A DNA stretch of 64,000 bases from Bacteroidota bacterium (GTDB lineage Bacteria > Bacteroidota > Bacteroidia > Chitinophagales > LD1), in the NCBI GenBank assembly GCA_018267365.1, contig JAFDYQ010000019.1:16410-80409 (forward strand), in the 5' to 3' direction. Both the position numbers and the translations under genes were made by a program. The notes beneath the pieces were generated by a model. The model did no database searches. It was not told where the DNA came from and was given only the letters and a program-made list of their open reading frames with translations. Positions 52,281-60,605 of the stretch are shown piece after piece; positions within the stretch are counted from its first letter, which is position 1; each line of letters opens with the position of its first letter.

Positions 52281-52391
52281 GTTTTGTTTTTGAACCGGAG
52301 GTGGGGTTTAAGATAGCCATGCTCTGCATCTCACTGAGGGAGAGCGGATCGGTCACTCCGACCTCATTTCTGTTTTGTTTTTGAACCGGAG
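52281..52391. repeat. 20-bp direct repeat in the mazG-rpsP spacer
   Basis: GTTTTGTTTTTGAACCGGAG occurs at 52281-52300 and again, identical, at 52372-52391, 91 bp apart. The spacer between them (GC-rich, with a small GGTC / GACC pairing) is non-coding. This is part of a 335-bp intergenic stretch (52281-52615); beyond the repeats and the rpsP promoter I see nothing else in it. Confidence 0.7.
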
Positions 52392-52527
52392 AGGGTGATT
52401 TAATTGATTGTTATTCAGTTATTTGCGGGAAACGGTTTAATTGAAAATTAATTTTAATGTATTGGTATTGCTGTAAGTCGGCGGACGATTCTCAGGCAAT
52501 GTTTCAAAATCTTTTCTCTGACAGCCA

Positions 52528-52557
52528 TTGCCATTGTGGGAGGATTTCCTATATTTG
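52528..52557 (+). promoter_or_regulatory. Consensus promoter of rpsP-rimM (TTG, 19 bp, TATATTTG)
   Basis: TTG at 52528-52530, exactly 19 bp, TATATTTG at 52550-52557: a perfect Bacteroidota promoter for the ribosomal protein operon, giving a leader of about 50 nt. Confidence 0.85.
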
Positions 52558-52615
52558 CGCTCCGATTTTTTTATAACTATTTATTCACATCCAATCCTTA
52601 AATTAATTTTAAGAC

Positions 52616-53161
52616 ATGGCAACAAAGATCAGACTCCAAAGACATGGCCGCGGCAAGCGTCCTTTTTACCACATCGTAGTGACTGACTCCCGCGCTCGTC
52701 GTGATGGTAAGTACATAGAGCGTCTGGGCGAATACAACCCACTGACCTCTCCGGCTACGATCAATGTAGATGTAGATAAGGCAGTGGACTGGCTGACAAA
52801 GGGTGCAGAACCTACAGACACAGTACACGCTATCCTGAAATATAAAGGTGCTATGTACAAGAAGCACCTCCTGCGCGGTGTAGCGAAGGGCGCTCTCTCT
52901 GCTGAGGCAGTAGAGGCAAAGTTCAACGAGTGGGTAGCTGCTCATCAGAACTCTGTACTGGACCACAAGAAGAAACTCCACCTCTCTAAGGAAGATCGTC
53001 TGGCTAAGATGATGGCAGAAGAGACCAAGAAGAAGAACGAGCGTGAAGCTAAGCGCCAGGCTGCCCTTCAGGCCGCTGAGGCTACTGAGGCTCCTGCAGA
53101 AGAAGCACCAGCTACTGAGGAAGCACCGGCAGCAGAAGGCGAAGCTCCTGCAGCAGAATAA
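52616..53161 (+). CDS. rpsP: 30S ribosomal protein bS16 with extended acidic tail
   Basis: 181 residues. The bS16 core is residues 1-85 (VRL-like start: TKIRLQRHGRGKRPFYHIVVTDSRA, then DGKYIERLGEYNP). A helical lysine-rich stretch follows and the last 35 residues are a repeat of Ala, Glu and Pro (EAPAEEAPATEEAP-like). Long tails are usual in Bacteroidota bS16. It assembles early on 16S rRNA. rimM follows after 8 bp; upstream is a consensus promoter. Confidence 0.96.
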   Translation: MATKIRLQRHGRGKRPFYHIVVTDSRARRDGKYIERLGEYNPLTSPATINVDVDKAVDWLTKGAEPTDTVHAILKYKGAMYKKHLLRGVAKGALSAEAVEAKFNEWVAAHQNSVLDHKKKLHLSKEDRLAKMMAEETKKKNEREAKRQAALQAAEATEAPAEEAPATEEAPAAEGEAPAAE

Positions 53162-53169
53162 CTAAACAC

Positions 53170-53676
53170 ATGGCTGATCATATATCAGTAGGAATACTCA
53201 GAAAGCCCCACGGACTCAGTGGGGCTTTTAATTTTAGCCTGACTAGAGAATTGAAGTCGGTCAAGAAGCACCCGGCTCATTTTTTCATTGAGGGCAAGGG
53301 CGGCTTTATACCGTACTTCATTGTATCCTTTGACCTGAAGGATATGTTTACGGGTTTACTAACCTTTGAGGATATCGATAGTGTAGAGAAAGCGAAGCAG
53401 ATGACCGGCTGCGAGCTATACCTGGATGAGAAAACGGTCGGCTCCCTTTTTAAAAAGGATCAGGATGACTATGGTTTCCTCATAGGCTATCAGGCGTGGG
53501 ATGGTGAGCGTGCGCTCGGGACGGTAGCCGCGATAGAAGAAATGCCGGGACAGGTGCTGGCAGTGATAGATATGGCCGGCGAGGAGGTGATGGTACCGCT
53601 GGTAGATGATCTGGTAGCGGAGGTGGACAAGCGGAAGAAGAAAATCGTTTTTGAGCTACCGGAAGGCCTGGTATAG
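53170..53676 (+). CDS. rimM: Ribosome maturation factor RimM
   Basis: 168 residues. RimM N-terminal domain with the family motif GILRKPHGLSGAFNFS (residues 8-23) and PRC-barrel C-terminal domain (about 95-168, DDYGFLIGYQAWDG and VPLVDDLVAEVDKRKKKIVFELPEGLV). It binds bS19 and helps 30S head maturation. A terminator-like hairpin lies inside codons 11-20 (53202-53228), described separately. Translated just after rpsP. Confidence 0.95.
   Translation: MADHISVGILRKPHGLSGAFNFSLTRELKSVKKHPAHFFIEGKGGFIPYFIVSFDLKDMFTGLLTFEDIDSVEKAKQMTGCELYLDEKTVGSLFKKDQDDYGFLIGYQAWDGERALGTVAAIEEMPGQVLAVIDMAGEEVMVPLVDDLVAEVDKRKKKIVFELPEGLV
53202..53228 (+). promoter_or_regulatory. Terminator-like hairpin inside the rimM coding sequence
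   Basis: AAAGCCCCAC (53202-53211) pairs perfectly with GTGGGGCTTT (53219-53228), 7-nt loop, followed by TAATTTTAG. This looks like a Rho-independent terminator in form and lies within rimM codons 11-20. It could limit rimM relative to rpsP by attenuation, or hairpin folding could be relieved by translation. Confidence 0.6.
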
Positions 53677-53722
53677 AATAATACAATCAGAGGAGCTTAT
53701 ACAGCCTTGCCCCTTATCCTTT

Positions 53723-55060
53723 TTATTTCTGTTCTGATTGAGGGGATTCCTTGCTCGTACCCATTTGAAGCTCCTGCTGGCGGATCATGTAGTCCCAGTT
53801 TTTGTGCCCATCCATATTGTATTCCTCTATGGTACAGATACGATTGCCGGGTAGACCTGTAATCTTGATCCTGCCGTAGTTTTTGTGAAATAGGACTGTG
53901 CCGGCCACACGATACCGGTTGTGGCTAGAGTAGTTGCGCGGGTCCATAGGGCTGGTGAGAGGAGAGCAGGTAAAGTCATAGAATGGGTACCCCTTCCACA
54001 CATGGCGGCTCATCTCACTGTAGTGCATATCACCGCTGAGGAATACGACACCCTTGATATTATGCGTAGCTATAAAATCTAATAGCGCGTCCCGCTCTCG
54101 GGCATACATGGCGTAGCATTCGCCGTGATTATCCTCATTCAGCACCTGAGATCCTACGCAGATAAACTTGAACGAGGCGTCGCTGCGCAGTAGCTTCCTC
54201 TGCAGCCAGGCGGACTGCTCCGGGCCAAAGAAGGAGCCTGTATCACAGGCCTGGTCACGCCACCAGCGGTCGTCAGTCATAAAGAACTCGGCATCGTAGT
54301 ACTTATAGTTGAAGTATGTCTGGTGTACGCTGTCTTCATATGGATTGACCCAGAAGCCGCGAAAGAGGACGAGCGAGGTATCCTTGAGGGGAAAGTTGCG
54401 GTCTGCATCATTAGGGCCGTAGTCGTGGTCATCCCAGATGGTGTACTGCGGCATGGATGCCAGGAAGTTATTGAGCAGGGGGTATTTGATACGTGTCTTG
54501 AGGTTGCAGGCGTACATCTTCTCGTAGCTGGAGTGCTCCTTGCCCATGTAGTAGATATTATCTCCCAGCCAGATCATAAAGTCGGCCTTTGTCCGGGCCA
54601 TGCTGTGAAAGATGCGGACTGAGGCGCCGGGTAGTACTGCCTTCATGATACCCAGGCTGAGATAGGCACAGGAGCCGACCAAAAAGTCAATGTCTTTGAT
54701 CGAGTCGCCTATGGTAGTAAAGCTGCAATCAGGTATACGCAATGGAGTTCGCAGGCCATCTGTAGTGACGACATAGGTGTGCCCTGCCTCCAGATTCTGA
54801 AAGTCGAGTGATAAGGCTGTATCACCCTTACTATCGGCCAGTTTAAACTGCTGGTAGGGTAGGGATTTGCTTTTATTGGCTGTATCAAGTAGTGTGACAC
54901 TGAAACCTCCCGAACCCTTGTAGGCCAGCCAGACTTTGGCTGCGGTTTTGGTCACCGATCCGGTGAATGGCCCTGCGAGGATTTTCGCCGTTGTGGTGTC
55001 CTGTCCATAGCTGATGCCGGATAGCAAAAGAAAGAATAGCGCGCAGAAGCCGTATTTCAT
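53723..55060 (-). CDS. PhoD-like metallophosphatase with N-terminal Fn3-like domain
   Basis: 445 residues. Signal peptide (1-19, ending GISYG). An N-terminal Fn3-like domain (about 24-115, with VWLAYKGSGGFSVTLLD and GHTYVVTT) leads into the PhoD core: GSC (129-131), LGDNIYY with GDN at 166-168, WDDHDYG (209-215), FMTDDRWWR and SGDMHYSEM near 340. Catalytic motifs are intact, so it should be an active secreted phosphatase. Convergent with rimM and tandem with another paralogue upstream. Confidence 0.85.
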   Translation of the reverse strand: MKYGFCALFFLLLSGISYGQDTTTAKILAGPFTGSVTKTAAKVWLAYKGSGGFSVTLLDTANKSKSLPYQQFKLADSKGDTALSLDFQNLEAGHTYVVTTDGLRTPLRIPDCSFTTIGDSIKDIDFLVGSCAYLSLGIMKAVLPGASVRIFHSMARTKADFMIWLGDNIYYMGKEHSSYEKMYACNLKTRIKYPLLNNFLASMPQYTIWDDHDYGPNDADRNFPLKDTSLVLFRGFWVNPYEDSVHQTYFNYKYYDAEFFMTDDRWWRDQACDTGSFFGPEQSAWLQRKLLRSDASFKFICVGSQVLNEDNHGECYAMYARERDALLDFIATHNIKGVVFLSGDMHYSEMSRHVWKGYPFYDFTCSPLTSPMDPRNYSSHNRYRVAGTVLFHKNYGRIKITGLPGNRICTIEEYNMDGHKNWDYMIRQQELQMGTSKESPQSEQK

Positions 55061-55178
55061 CGAGGGGACAAAGAATGGATGGAAAAATGAAATACAATAA
55101 TATTGACTTATGCTGATTAATCAGTACAGTCTTTGGTTGATTTAAGTTAGCTACTATAATATATCGGCGAAAGGATGA

Positions 55179-56825
55179 TCAGGTCAGGTCGCCATTGGTT
55201 TTGATCTTCTTCTTATGCAGAAAGGTCCGCGCCAATGCCTTGATAAAGCGTATGCCGGGTGTCGGCTTTTGGGCAAAAGAAATACGCTCTACGCGTCTGA
55301 TGTAAGGCGGTCTATGTTGTTTTTTCTCCTTTTTGACCGTGCTGGAGTGAGGGATGGTGATAGCGGAGATCACATGATCGTCTTCATCTACTAAGCTCAT
55401 TCTGACAGACTCGCTCCCATTGATATCTATCTGGCCAAAGGCATTTTTGTAGTTCTTATTATGGATACCATTGCCCCCGCCATTCCAGAGGTATTTTTTG
55501 ATATTGGGGTACCCTGAGACTACACCTATCAGGTTCATATAGTGCGCCAGTACGGTGCCGGTCACTGAGAGGCCACTGGCATTGATCTCAGGCAGGCCGG
55601 CATTGCGGCCATCGTCCATTACGTTGTGATGAGTGTCGCCACTGATCACCAGTACATCTTTGATGTTATTATCTTTGATAAAGTTTAGAAGTTCGTCCTG
55701 ACTGGCCGGGTAGCCGCCCCAATAACATGACCAGGAGGATGAAAGTCGAAAGCCTGTGCCCTGATCTGCCAGCTCGAGGTCCTGATAGTGGATGCCCAGG
55801 TTGATCAGGTGCCGCACATTTTTATTGAAGGGCACACCCATTACGAGAAACTTCCAGTCTGCGGTGGAATTTTTCAGGCCATCTTTCAGCCATTGCATCT
55901 GCGTATCACTGATGATCTTGTGCTGAGGGCCGGGCGCAAAGGTCCAGTGATTGGTAGCGGAGTCATATTGAAAGCCGCGCACATTCAGCTCTGCGTCCTG
56001 ACGGGTATCTAGTACAAAGAACTCCGCATTGCCCATGCGGAAACTGTGATAGATGCCGTGGCCGGTATCTGCCAGCGGGTAGCCCGGATAGTAGTGCATA
56101 TAACCCTGTATCACATTGCTGCGCCACTTGCAGAGGTCTGAGTCTATGTCAAAATAGTTGACGATGCCCAGGACAGAATCCTCGCGGTAGCGCGCTGCGC
56201 GCAGGTGCTCATGAATGCCCATGCCAGTGCCGTCATGATTGTCGGCTACATAGTCTATAAGGGTGTGCGGTAGCATTTCTTTCATTGACTTCTCCGTATA
56301 GCGCTTCTCGTAGCCTTTGAAAATAAACTCCTCTGTGGTAGGGTAGCCAGGCACCATATAGTCAGGATATGTCCAGTCTCCGGTGTGGATGAATACGTCC
56401 GGTTTGTGCCGCGCCATGACGTCATATGCTTTCATATTTTCTGTCTCCTGACAGGAGCCCGTAGTGATGATATAGTGCCTGCGGGCACCCTCTGCCGGCC
56501 AGGTGGTAAAATAGCCCTGGCGGACATCAGGTTTGTCATTGATCACAATACGATAATAATAACGTGTATCAGGAGTGAGGCCATGTACGTCTACCAAACC
56601 TCTATGGTGCAGGTGTGCATCAGTGCTAGCGGCATACGAGTCCGCACTGCGGAAAGAAGAATCCCGTGCTACCTCCAGCCGGTAAGCCACAGGCGCAGCG
56701 GTAAAGAACAGGATGCGCACACTGGTATCAGTGGCTCCGCCGAGTATGGGAGCGTAAAGGATATTTTGTGCGCTGGCTGCTGCGGCCAGACAGAGCAGTA
56801 GCAGAGCGGAGAGGCGGTTTTTCAT
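55179..56825 (-). CDS. PhoD-like metallophosphatase with diverged metal motifs
   Basis: 548 residues. Signal peptide (1-19, ending ASAQ) and an N-terminal Fn3-like region (about 20-115). The PhoD fold is recognisable: TGSCQETEN near 126, HTGDWTYPDYM near 150, VADNHDGTGMG near 190, FFVLDTRQDAEL near 283 and VISGDTHHNVMDDG near 395, but the WDDHDYG and GDN signatures are altered to ADNHDGT and GDWTY. It may hydrolyse a different substrate (phosphodiester) than the neighbour. Followed by the third member at 53723 in the same orientation; a C-terminal basic tail (KKEKKQHRP) is unusual. Confidence 0.8.
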   Translation of the reverse strand: MKNRLSALLLLCLAAAASAQNILYAPILGGATDTSVRILFFTAAPVAYRLEVARDSSFRSADSYAASTDAHLHHRGLVDVHGLTPDTRYYYRIVINDKPDVRQGYFTTWPAEGARRHYIITTGSCQETENMKAYDVMARHKPDVFIHTGDWTYPDYMVPGYPTTEEFIFKGYEKRYTEKSMKEMLPHTLIDYVADNHDGTGMGIHEHLRAARYREDSVLGIVNYFDIDSDLCKWRSNVIQGYMHYYPGYPLADTGHGIYHSFRMGNAEFFVLDTRQDAELNVRGFQYDSATNHWTFAPGPQHKIISDTQMQWLKDGLKNSTADWKFLVMGVPFNKNVRHLINLGIHYQDLELADQGTGFRLSSSWSCYWGGYPASQDELLNFIKDNNIKDVLVISGDTHHNVMDDGRNAGLPEINASGLSVTGTVLAHYMNLIGVVSGYPNIKKYLWNGGGNGIHNKNYKNAFGQIDINGSESVRMSLVDEDDHVISAITIPHSSTVKKEKKQHRPPYIRRVERISFAQKPTPGIRFIKALARTFLHKKKIKTNGDLT

Positions 56826-56904
56826 AAATGGGTTTGAGCAGCGCTAAAATATGACTTAGGCTTAAAAAACCTTTGGCTGAATAACGGGATTATTTGACCT
56901 TTGG

Positions 56905-57963
56905 ATGATGAAATGGTGGACACAGGAGGAGGCTGATACGATACGGCAACAAGCCGCACAAATGGAGGAGGAAGGAAAGCTCACGCCCCGGGTGCTGGAT
57001 ATCATTTACCGGCACGGGCTTTTCAAGCTGTTCATTCCCATAGAGATGAATGGTGCTATGCTGCCGCTACCCGATGCGGTCAAAGTCTTTGAGGAAGCGG
57101 CACGTCTAGATGGTAGCTTTGGCTGGCTGATCACGATAGGGTCAGGAGGCGGCTATTTTGCGGGTGTATTTGCACCGGAGGTGGCCGCAAAATTATTTAC
57201 TCCCACCGAGGCGGTAGTAGCAGGAAGCGGCTATGTGAGCGGCGAGGCGGTATGTGTAGATGGCGGCTATCAGGTGTCCGGTGCATGGCGCTACTGCAGC
57301 GGCGCTGACTATGCTACAATCTATACTGCCAACTGCCAGATAAAGGATACTGAGCAGATACGGTCTTTCATCTTCACTCCGGATCAGGTCACTGTACAGC
57401 ACGACTGGGATGCGCATGGCCTGCGGGCTACCGGTAGCCATACCATACAGGTGAGTAGTGTCTTTGTGCCCTGGCAGATGACCTTTGATATAGCCAACGG
57501 AAGGCGATCCTATGATGCTGTGATCTACCGCTATCCATTCATACCTTTTGCAGAGGTATCCTTTGCGGCGGTGTGTGCGGGGATATGCAGGCACTATATG
57601 GAGGAGGCTGCCACTATGATCCAGGTCTATGACAGAGCAGGGGACCCGGCTGCCAGCAAACGCTACCAAACTGTAAAGGCCGTGATACAAGCTCAGGAGC
57701 GGCTACTCAGTGCCGAGATACAAAGATTCTATAGTGCACTGGATATCTCCTGGCAGCTGACGCAGGATGCAGGTATAGTGGCAGAGGCTGTATATGAAGA
57801 AGTAGGCAGCCGCTCCCGTATACTCACTAGTGCGGCCCTCTCTGCGGCCCAGGCGGTCTATCCATGGCTGGGGCTCAGTGCAGCCATGCAGCATAGTACG
57901 ATCAACCGCATCTGGCGGGACCTGCATACGGCCTCACAGCATATTCTGCTTAAGGAGTTTTAG
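56905..57963 (+). CDS. Acyl-CoA dehydrogenase-like flavoprotein
   Basis: 352 residues. Three-domain acyl-CoA dehydrogenase fold: N-terminal helical (LTPRVLDIIYRHGLFKLFIP, 26-45), middle beta domain (VSGAWRYCSGADYATIY near 127, DWDAHGLRATGSHTIQVSSVFVP near 171) and C-terminal helical bundle with the type-2 pattern. This looks closer to flavin-dependent hydroxylases or monooxygenases of the HpaB/DszC type than to classical dehydrogenases, since a clear catalytic Glu is not visible. Two consecutive ATGs begin the gene. Its end overlaps the convergent hypothetical gene by 14 bp. Confidence 0.75.
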   Translation: MMKWWTQEEADTIRQQAAQMEEEGKLTPRVLDIIYRHGLFKLFIPIEMNGAMLPLPDAVKVFEEAARLDGSFGWLITIGSGGGYFAGVFAPEVAAKLFTPTEAVVAGSGYVSGEAVCVDGGYQVSGAWRYCSGADYATIYTANCQIKDTEQIRSFIFTPDQVTVQHDWDAHGLRATGSHTIQVSSVFVPWQMTFDIANGRRSYDAVIYRYPFIPFAEVSFAAVCAGICRHYMEEAATMIQVYDRAGDPAASKRYQTVKAVIQAQERLLSAEIQRFYSALDISWQLTQDAGIVAEAVYEEVGSRSRILTSAALSAAQAVYPWLGLSAAMQHSTINRIWRDLHTASQHILLKEF

Positions 57964-58852
57964 CTTCGCGGTCTTTTTTCTTTCTGATAAAGTACTTTGG
58001 ATCGAAATTGATACCGACGTGAAGCTGGAGATACGGTTTCCAGGGATTATTATTGTCCGCTACCTCAAAATTGATCGGTGCGCCCTCCAGATAGGTGATG
58101 ATGGATATATGAGATGGCAGCTCTTTGCGGATGCCAAATCCAAGCGGACTGAGATTGATAAATGGGCTGAATACGCGGAGATGGCCGTACACCAAAGGTG
58201 AGGCCGGGTAGTAGTAGGTCTCTGATCCCTGACCCATGTAGCAGTTGAATCCCGTACTGACACCAAACTGAAAAAACATCCCCACGCGGTGCCCCCATGA
58301 CCAGCGAAACCAGATAGGGACCTCAAAGCGCACTTGTGAGCCGCGATCTATGGTGCCATAGGCGGAGGTGGATATCTGCTGGTAGGAGTAGCTGCTGGCA
58401 TTCATGACCTGTGTAGCGAGACCTGCCAGAAAGGAAAAACTGTGGTGCGGCTTGCATATCTCTGCCAAAAAGGAAGCCCCGCCCCCAAATACATACTGAG
58501 TGTGCCTACCGGGATAGGCGGGCATCTGGCTGTACATGAGCAGAGAGCCACAGGCCTCGATGCGCGCATGGCTGCTGCTTTTGATATTCATCCACTCGGC
58601 TGTATGCCGGTCTCTGATGACGATAGCCGGCTCGCGGTGTACGCTGTCCGCCTCAGCGGCAGGTATGCTGATGAGGTTGCCTCCATATATCTCTATCTTG
58701 TAGATAGCGGCTCCGGGCGGGCTCTGTATATGACCCCTATAGATGCTGCCATCATGTACATAGATCACATCCTGCAGATCATCATCCTGCGCGAGGGCGG
58801 TGAGTACCGGTGATAGTGCCAGGAGGAGCAATAAAAATCGAATAGTTTTCAT
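57950..58852 (-). CDS. Outer-membrane protein with N-terminal LSm-like domain (paralogue 1)
   Basis: 300 residues. Signal peptide (1-21, ending LALAQ). Residues about 25-75 form a small beta domain (DVIYVHDGSIYRGHI and YKIEIYGGNLISIPAAEADSV) of the kind widely found before Bacteroidota beta-barrels. The remainder alternates strands as an outer-membrane barrel (VRFEVPIWFRWSWGHRVGMFFQFGVSTGF). The next gene (58861) shares this domain, so they are paralogues. Function unknown. Confidence 0.65.
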   Translation of the reverse strand: MKTIRFLLLLLALSPVLTALAQDDDLQDVIYVHDGSIYRGHIQSPPGAAIYKIEIYGGNLISIPAAEADSVHREPAIVIRDRHTAEWMNIKSSSHARIEACGSLLMYSQMPAYPGRHTQYVFGGGASFLAEICKPHHSFSFLAGLATQVMNASSYSYQQISTSAYGTIDRGSQVRFEVPIWFRWSWGHRVGMFFQFGVSTGFNCYMGQGSETYYYPASPLVYGHLRVFSPFINLSPLGFGIRKELPSHISIITYLEGAPINFEVADNNNPWKPYLQLHVGINFDPKYFIRKKKDREAKTP

Positions 58853-58860
58853 AGTAAATA

Positions 58861-59724
58861 TTAAAAGCAGATACCAATATCAAAAGAAGGAATAATCATG
58901 ACACTACCGCCAGTAGAATAGGTGTGTGTGATAACACCACTCCCATACGGGTGAAAATCGTCTCTCGTGTAGGATGCCTGCTGCAAGGTGAGATGCGCAC
59001 CGATGCTCGGATACACATGCCGGTCATAAAACTTGACCCCAAAGCCGGCGGCACCCATAGCACCACCATGCAGCGTGACGGTACGACCATAACTGCCGGC
59101 GCTACTATAGTCTGCATAGCTATACTGATGAAAGGCGCGGACCGCTATGCCATATCCCACAGACAGGCTGTAATAGGGAGTGATGCGGCTGCGGAGGATA
59201 TCACCTCCGAAGTGAAGGAAAACAGGGGCGTAGCCTCCGGAACAGTTATACGCAGCATCTGTCAGAGGGAAAGGTATGAAGTATGCATGTATACCCACGC
59301 CCACTCCGAGCGCGGCATAACGGTTGAATTTATAGCCATTGATCACATCTATACCAAACTCCGTGATGGTATGCAGGTGTACCTGCATAAAATAACCCTT
59401 GGCCCGATAGCGGTAAAACTGAGAGTAGGGCGTGTAGACATAATATGCGCCATCAGTAGTGTCATACTGGTACTGCAGCCTCGGATGGCGGCTTTTGTCT
59501 TTGTAAAGATCGGCGACCTCTCGGAAGGGAACAGCTATCACGCTGCCCCCGAGGATTTCTATTTTGTAAAGGCTGTCGGGGATGATCTGTACGATCTTGC
59601 CAGTGTAGGAGTTGCCTTTTTTCAAAACGAGGATATCATCTGTCTTCCATCTTTTATCCTGCCCGACAGCATATAGTGAGGCAGGCAGCAGTAGTATGAG
59701 GAGGTACGTTTTTAAAGACTTCAT
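58861..59724 (-). CDS. Outer-membrane protein with N-terminal LSm-like domain (paralogue 2)
   Basis: 287 residues. Signal peptide (1-21, ending YAVGQ). The N-terminal domain (about 27-76: DILVLKKGNSYTGKIVQII, YKIEILGGSVIAVPFREVADL) matches paralogue 1 almost strand for strand. The barrel part (FGIDVINGYKFNRYAALGVGVG, YYSLSVGYGIAVRAF, IPSFDIGICF) is more diverged. The pair is probably a local duplication in an envelope operon that continues to the sphingomyelinase-like gene upstream. Confidence 0.65.
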   Translation of the reverse strand: MKSLKTYLLILLLPASLYAVGQDKRWKTDDILVLKKGNSYTGKIVQIIPDSLYKIEILGGSVIAVPFREVADLYKDKSRHPRLQYQYDTTDGAYYVYTPYSQFYRYRAKGYFMQVHLHTITEFGIDVINGYKFNRYAALGVGVGIHAYFIPFPLTDAAYNCSGGYAPVFLHFGGDILRSRITPYYSLSVGYGIAVRAFHQYSYADYSSAGSYGRTVTLHGGAMGAAGFGVKFYDRHVYPSIGAHLTLQQASYTRDDFHPYGSGVITHTYSTGGSVMIIPSFDIGICF

Positions 59725-59772
59725 AGGTCGAAAATATAAAGTTTATACGTTTATGCGTAGAAAACCGGAATC

Positions 59773-60600
59773 TTACTTGGGCTTGCGCAAACTGCCCAGC
59801 ATGTATACAAAGCGGAAAGTAAAGAGATTATTATACTGGCCGTTTACTTTGGTGCCGTCATTGGCCGCACGTATCCTCAGTAGAGAGTACCGGTATATAA
59901 AGCCCAGGCCATAGTGCTTTTTGATAAAGACATGGAGTCCGCCAAACCCAGAAAGCGCAAACTGGCGTGGCTGACCGAGCGGGGGATTTTTGGTCACATT
60001 GATGCCATCATAGTCCAGCTCTTTGTAGCGCACCATGAAGCCAGGTATCAGTCCACCACTGACCATCACGATGTCACGGTAGTGCGCATTCAATGCGATG
60101 GGGGCCTCTACGTAGTCCCACTGCACCTGATAGCGGCGCGAGATGAGATCTGTGCCGGGCAGGCGGGCTCGTGCGCCCTGCATACTGTAGTCGATCTCCA
60201 GGCTGGCAGATATATAGGGATGAAAGCGGGCCATGACGCCAGCGCCAAAGGAGGCCCCGAGGTATTTGTATCCCCACTCCTGATCGCCGTCTACCTGGCA
60301 GGCATTGAGGCCCGCATGAAAGATAGCCCGGAATATACCCAACTCATGAATGTCATAGGTGCCGGCTTTGGCCCGCATATGTGGCGCCCGGGCCTTTTGC
60401 GACTTGGCTGGAGCAATTATATTGCCGTTCTCATCTTCCTCCTCAGATGGGAGCGTGGTCGTGATAGCCGTATCCTGCTGGGGCTGCTTTTTCTTTTTGT
60501 GAAAGTCTATGCTGATGGTGCCGTTTTTGTAGTCCGCCTGCGCCATCGCAGCGTGGGTAGCCATCAAGACCAGCACTCCGAAAAGCAGAAACGTCCTCAT
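59773..60600 (-). CDS. Outer-membrane beta-barrel protein (PorT-like)
   Basis: 275 residues. Signal peptide (1-20, ending AMAQA). A Lys/Gln- and Asp/Glu-rich linker (about 35-75) is followed by a barrel-like domain (GIFRAIFHAGLNACQVDG, YLGASFGAGVMARFHPYISASLEIDYSMQG, PIALNAHYRDIVMVSGGLIPGF, FTFRFVYMLG). It could be in the PorT-like family. Ends 48 bp before paralogue 2 in transcription order. Confidence 0.65.
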   Translation of the reverse strand: MRTFLLFGVLVLMATHAAMAQADYKNGTISIDFHKKKKQPQQDTAITTTLPSEEEDENGNIIAPAKSQKARAPHMRAKAGTYDIHELGIFRAIFHAGLNACQVDGDQEWGYKYLGASFGAGVMARFHPYISASLEIDYSMQGARARLPGTDLISRRYQVQWDYVEAPIALNAHYRDIVMVSGGLIPGFMVRYKELDYDGINVTKNPPLGQPRQFALSGFGGLHVFIKKHYGLGFIYRYSLLRIRAANDGTKVNGQYNNLFTFRFVYMLGSLRKPK

Positions 60601-60605
60601 AGCGG

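Noticed and set aside
53684..53740. 8-bp inverted repeat CAATCAGA / TCTGATTG between rimM and the PhoD-like gene as a terminator.
   Set aside because: The 41-nt loop is too large, and one arm lies within the PhoD coding end, so it is probably coincidence.
58924..59676. Forward open frame of 250 codons opposite outer-membrane paralogue 2.
   Set aside because: Antisense shadow; the reverse frame has a signal peptide and shares a domain with its neighbour.
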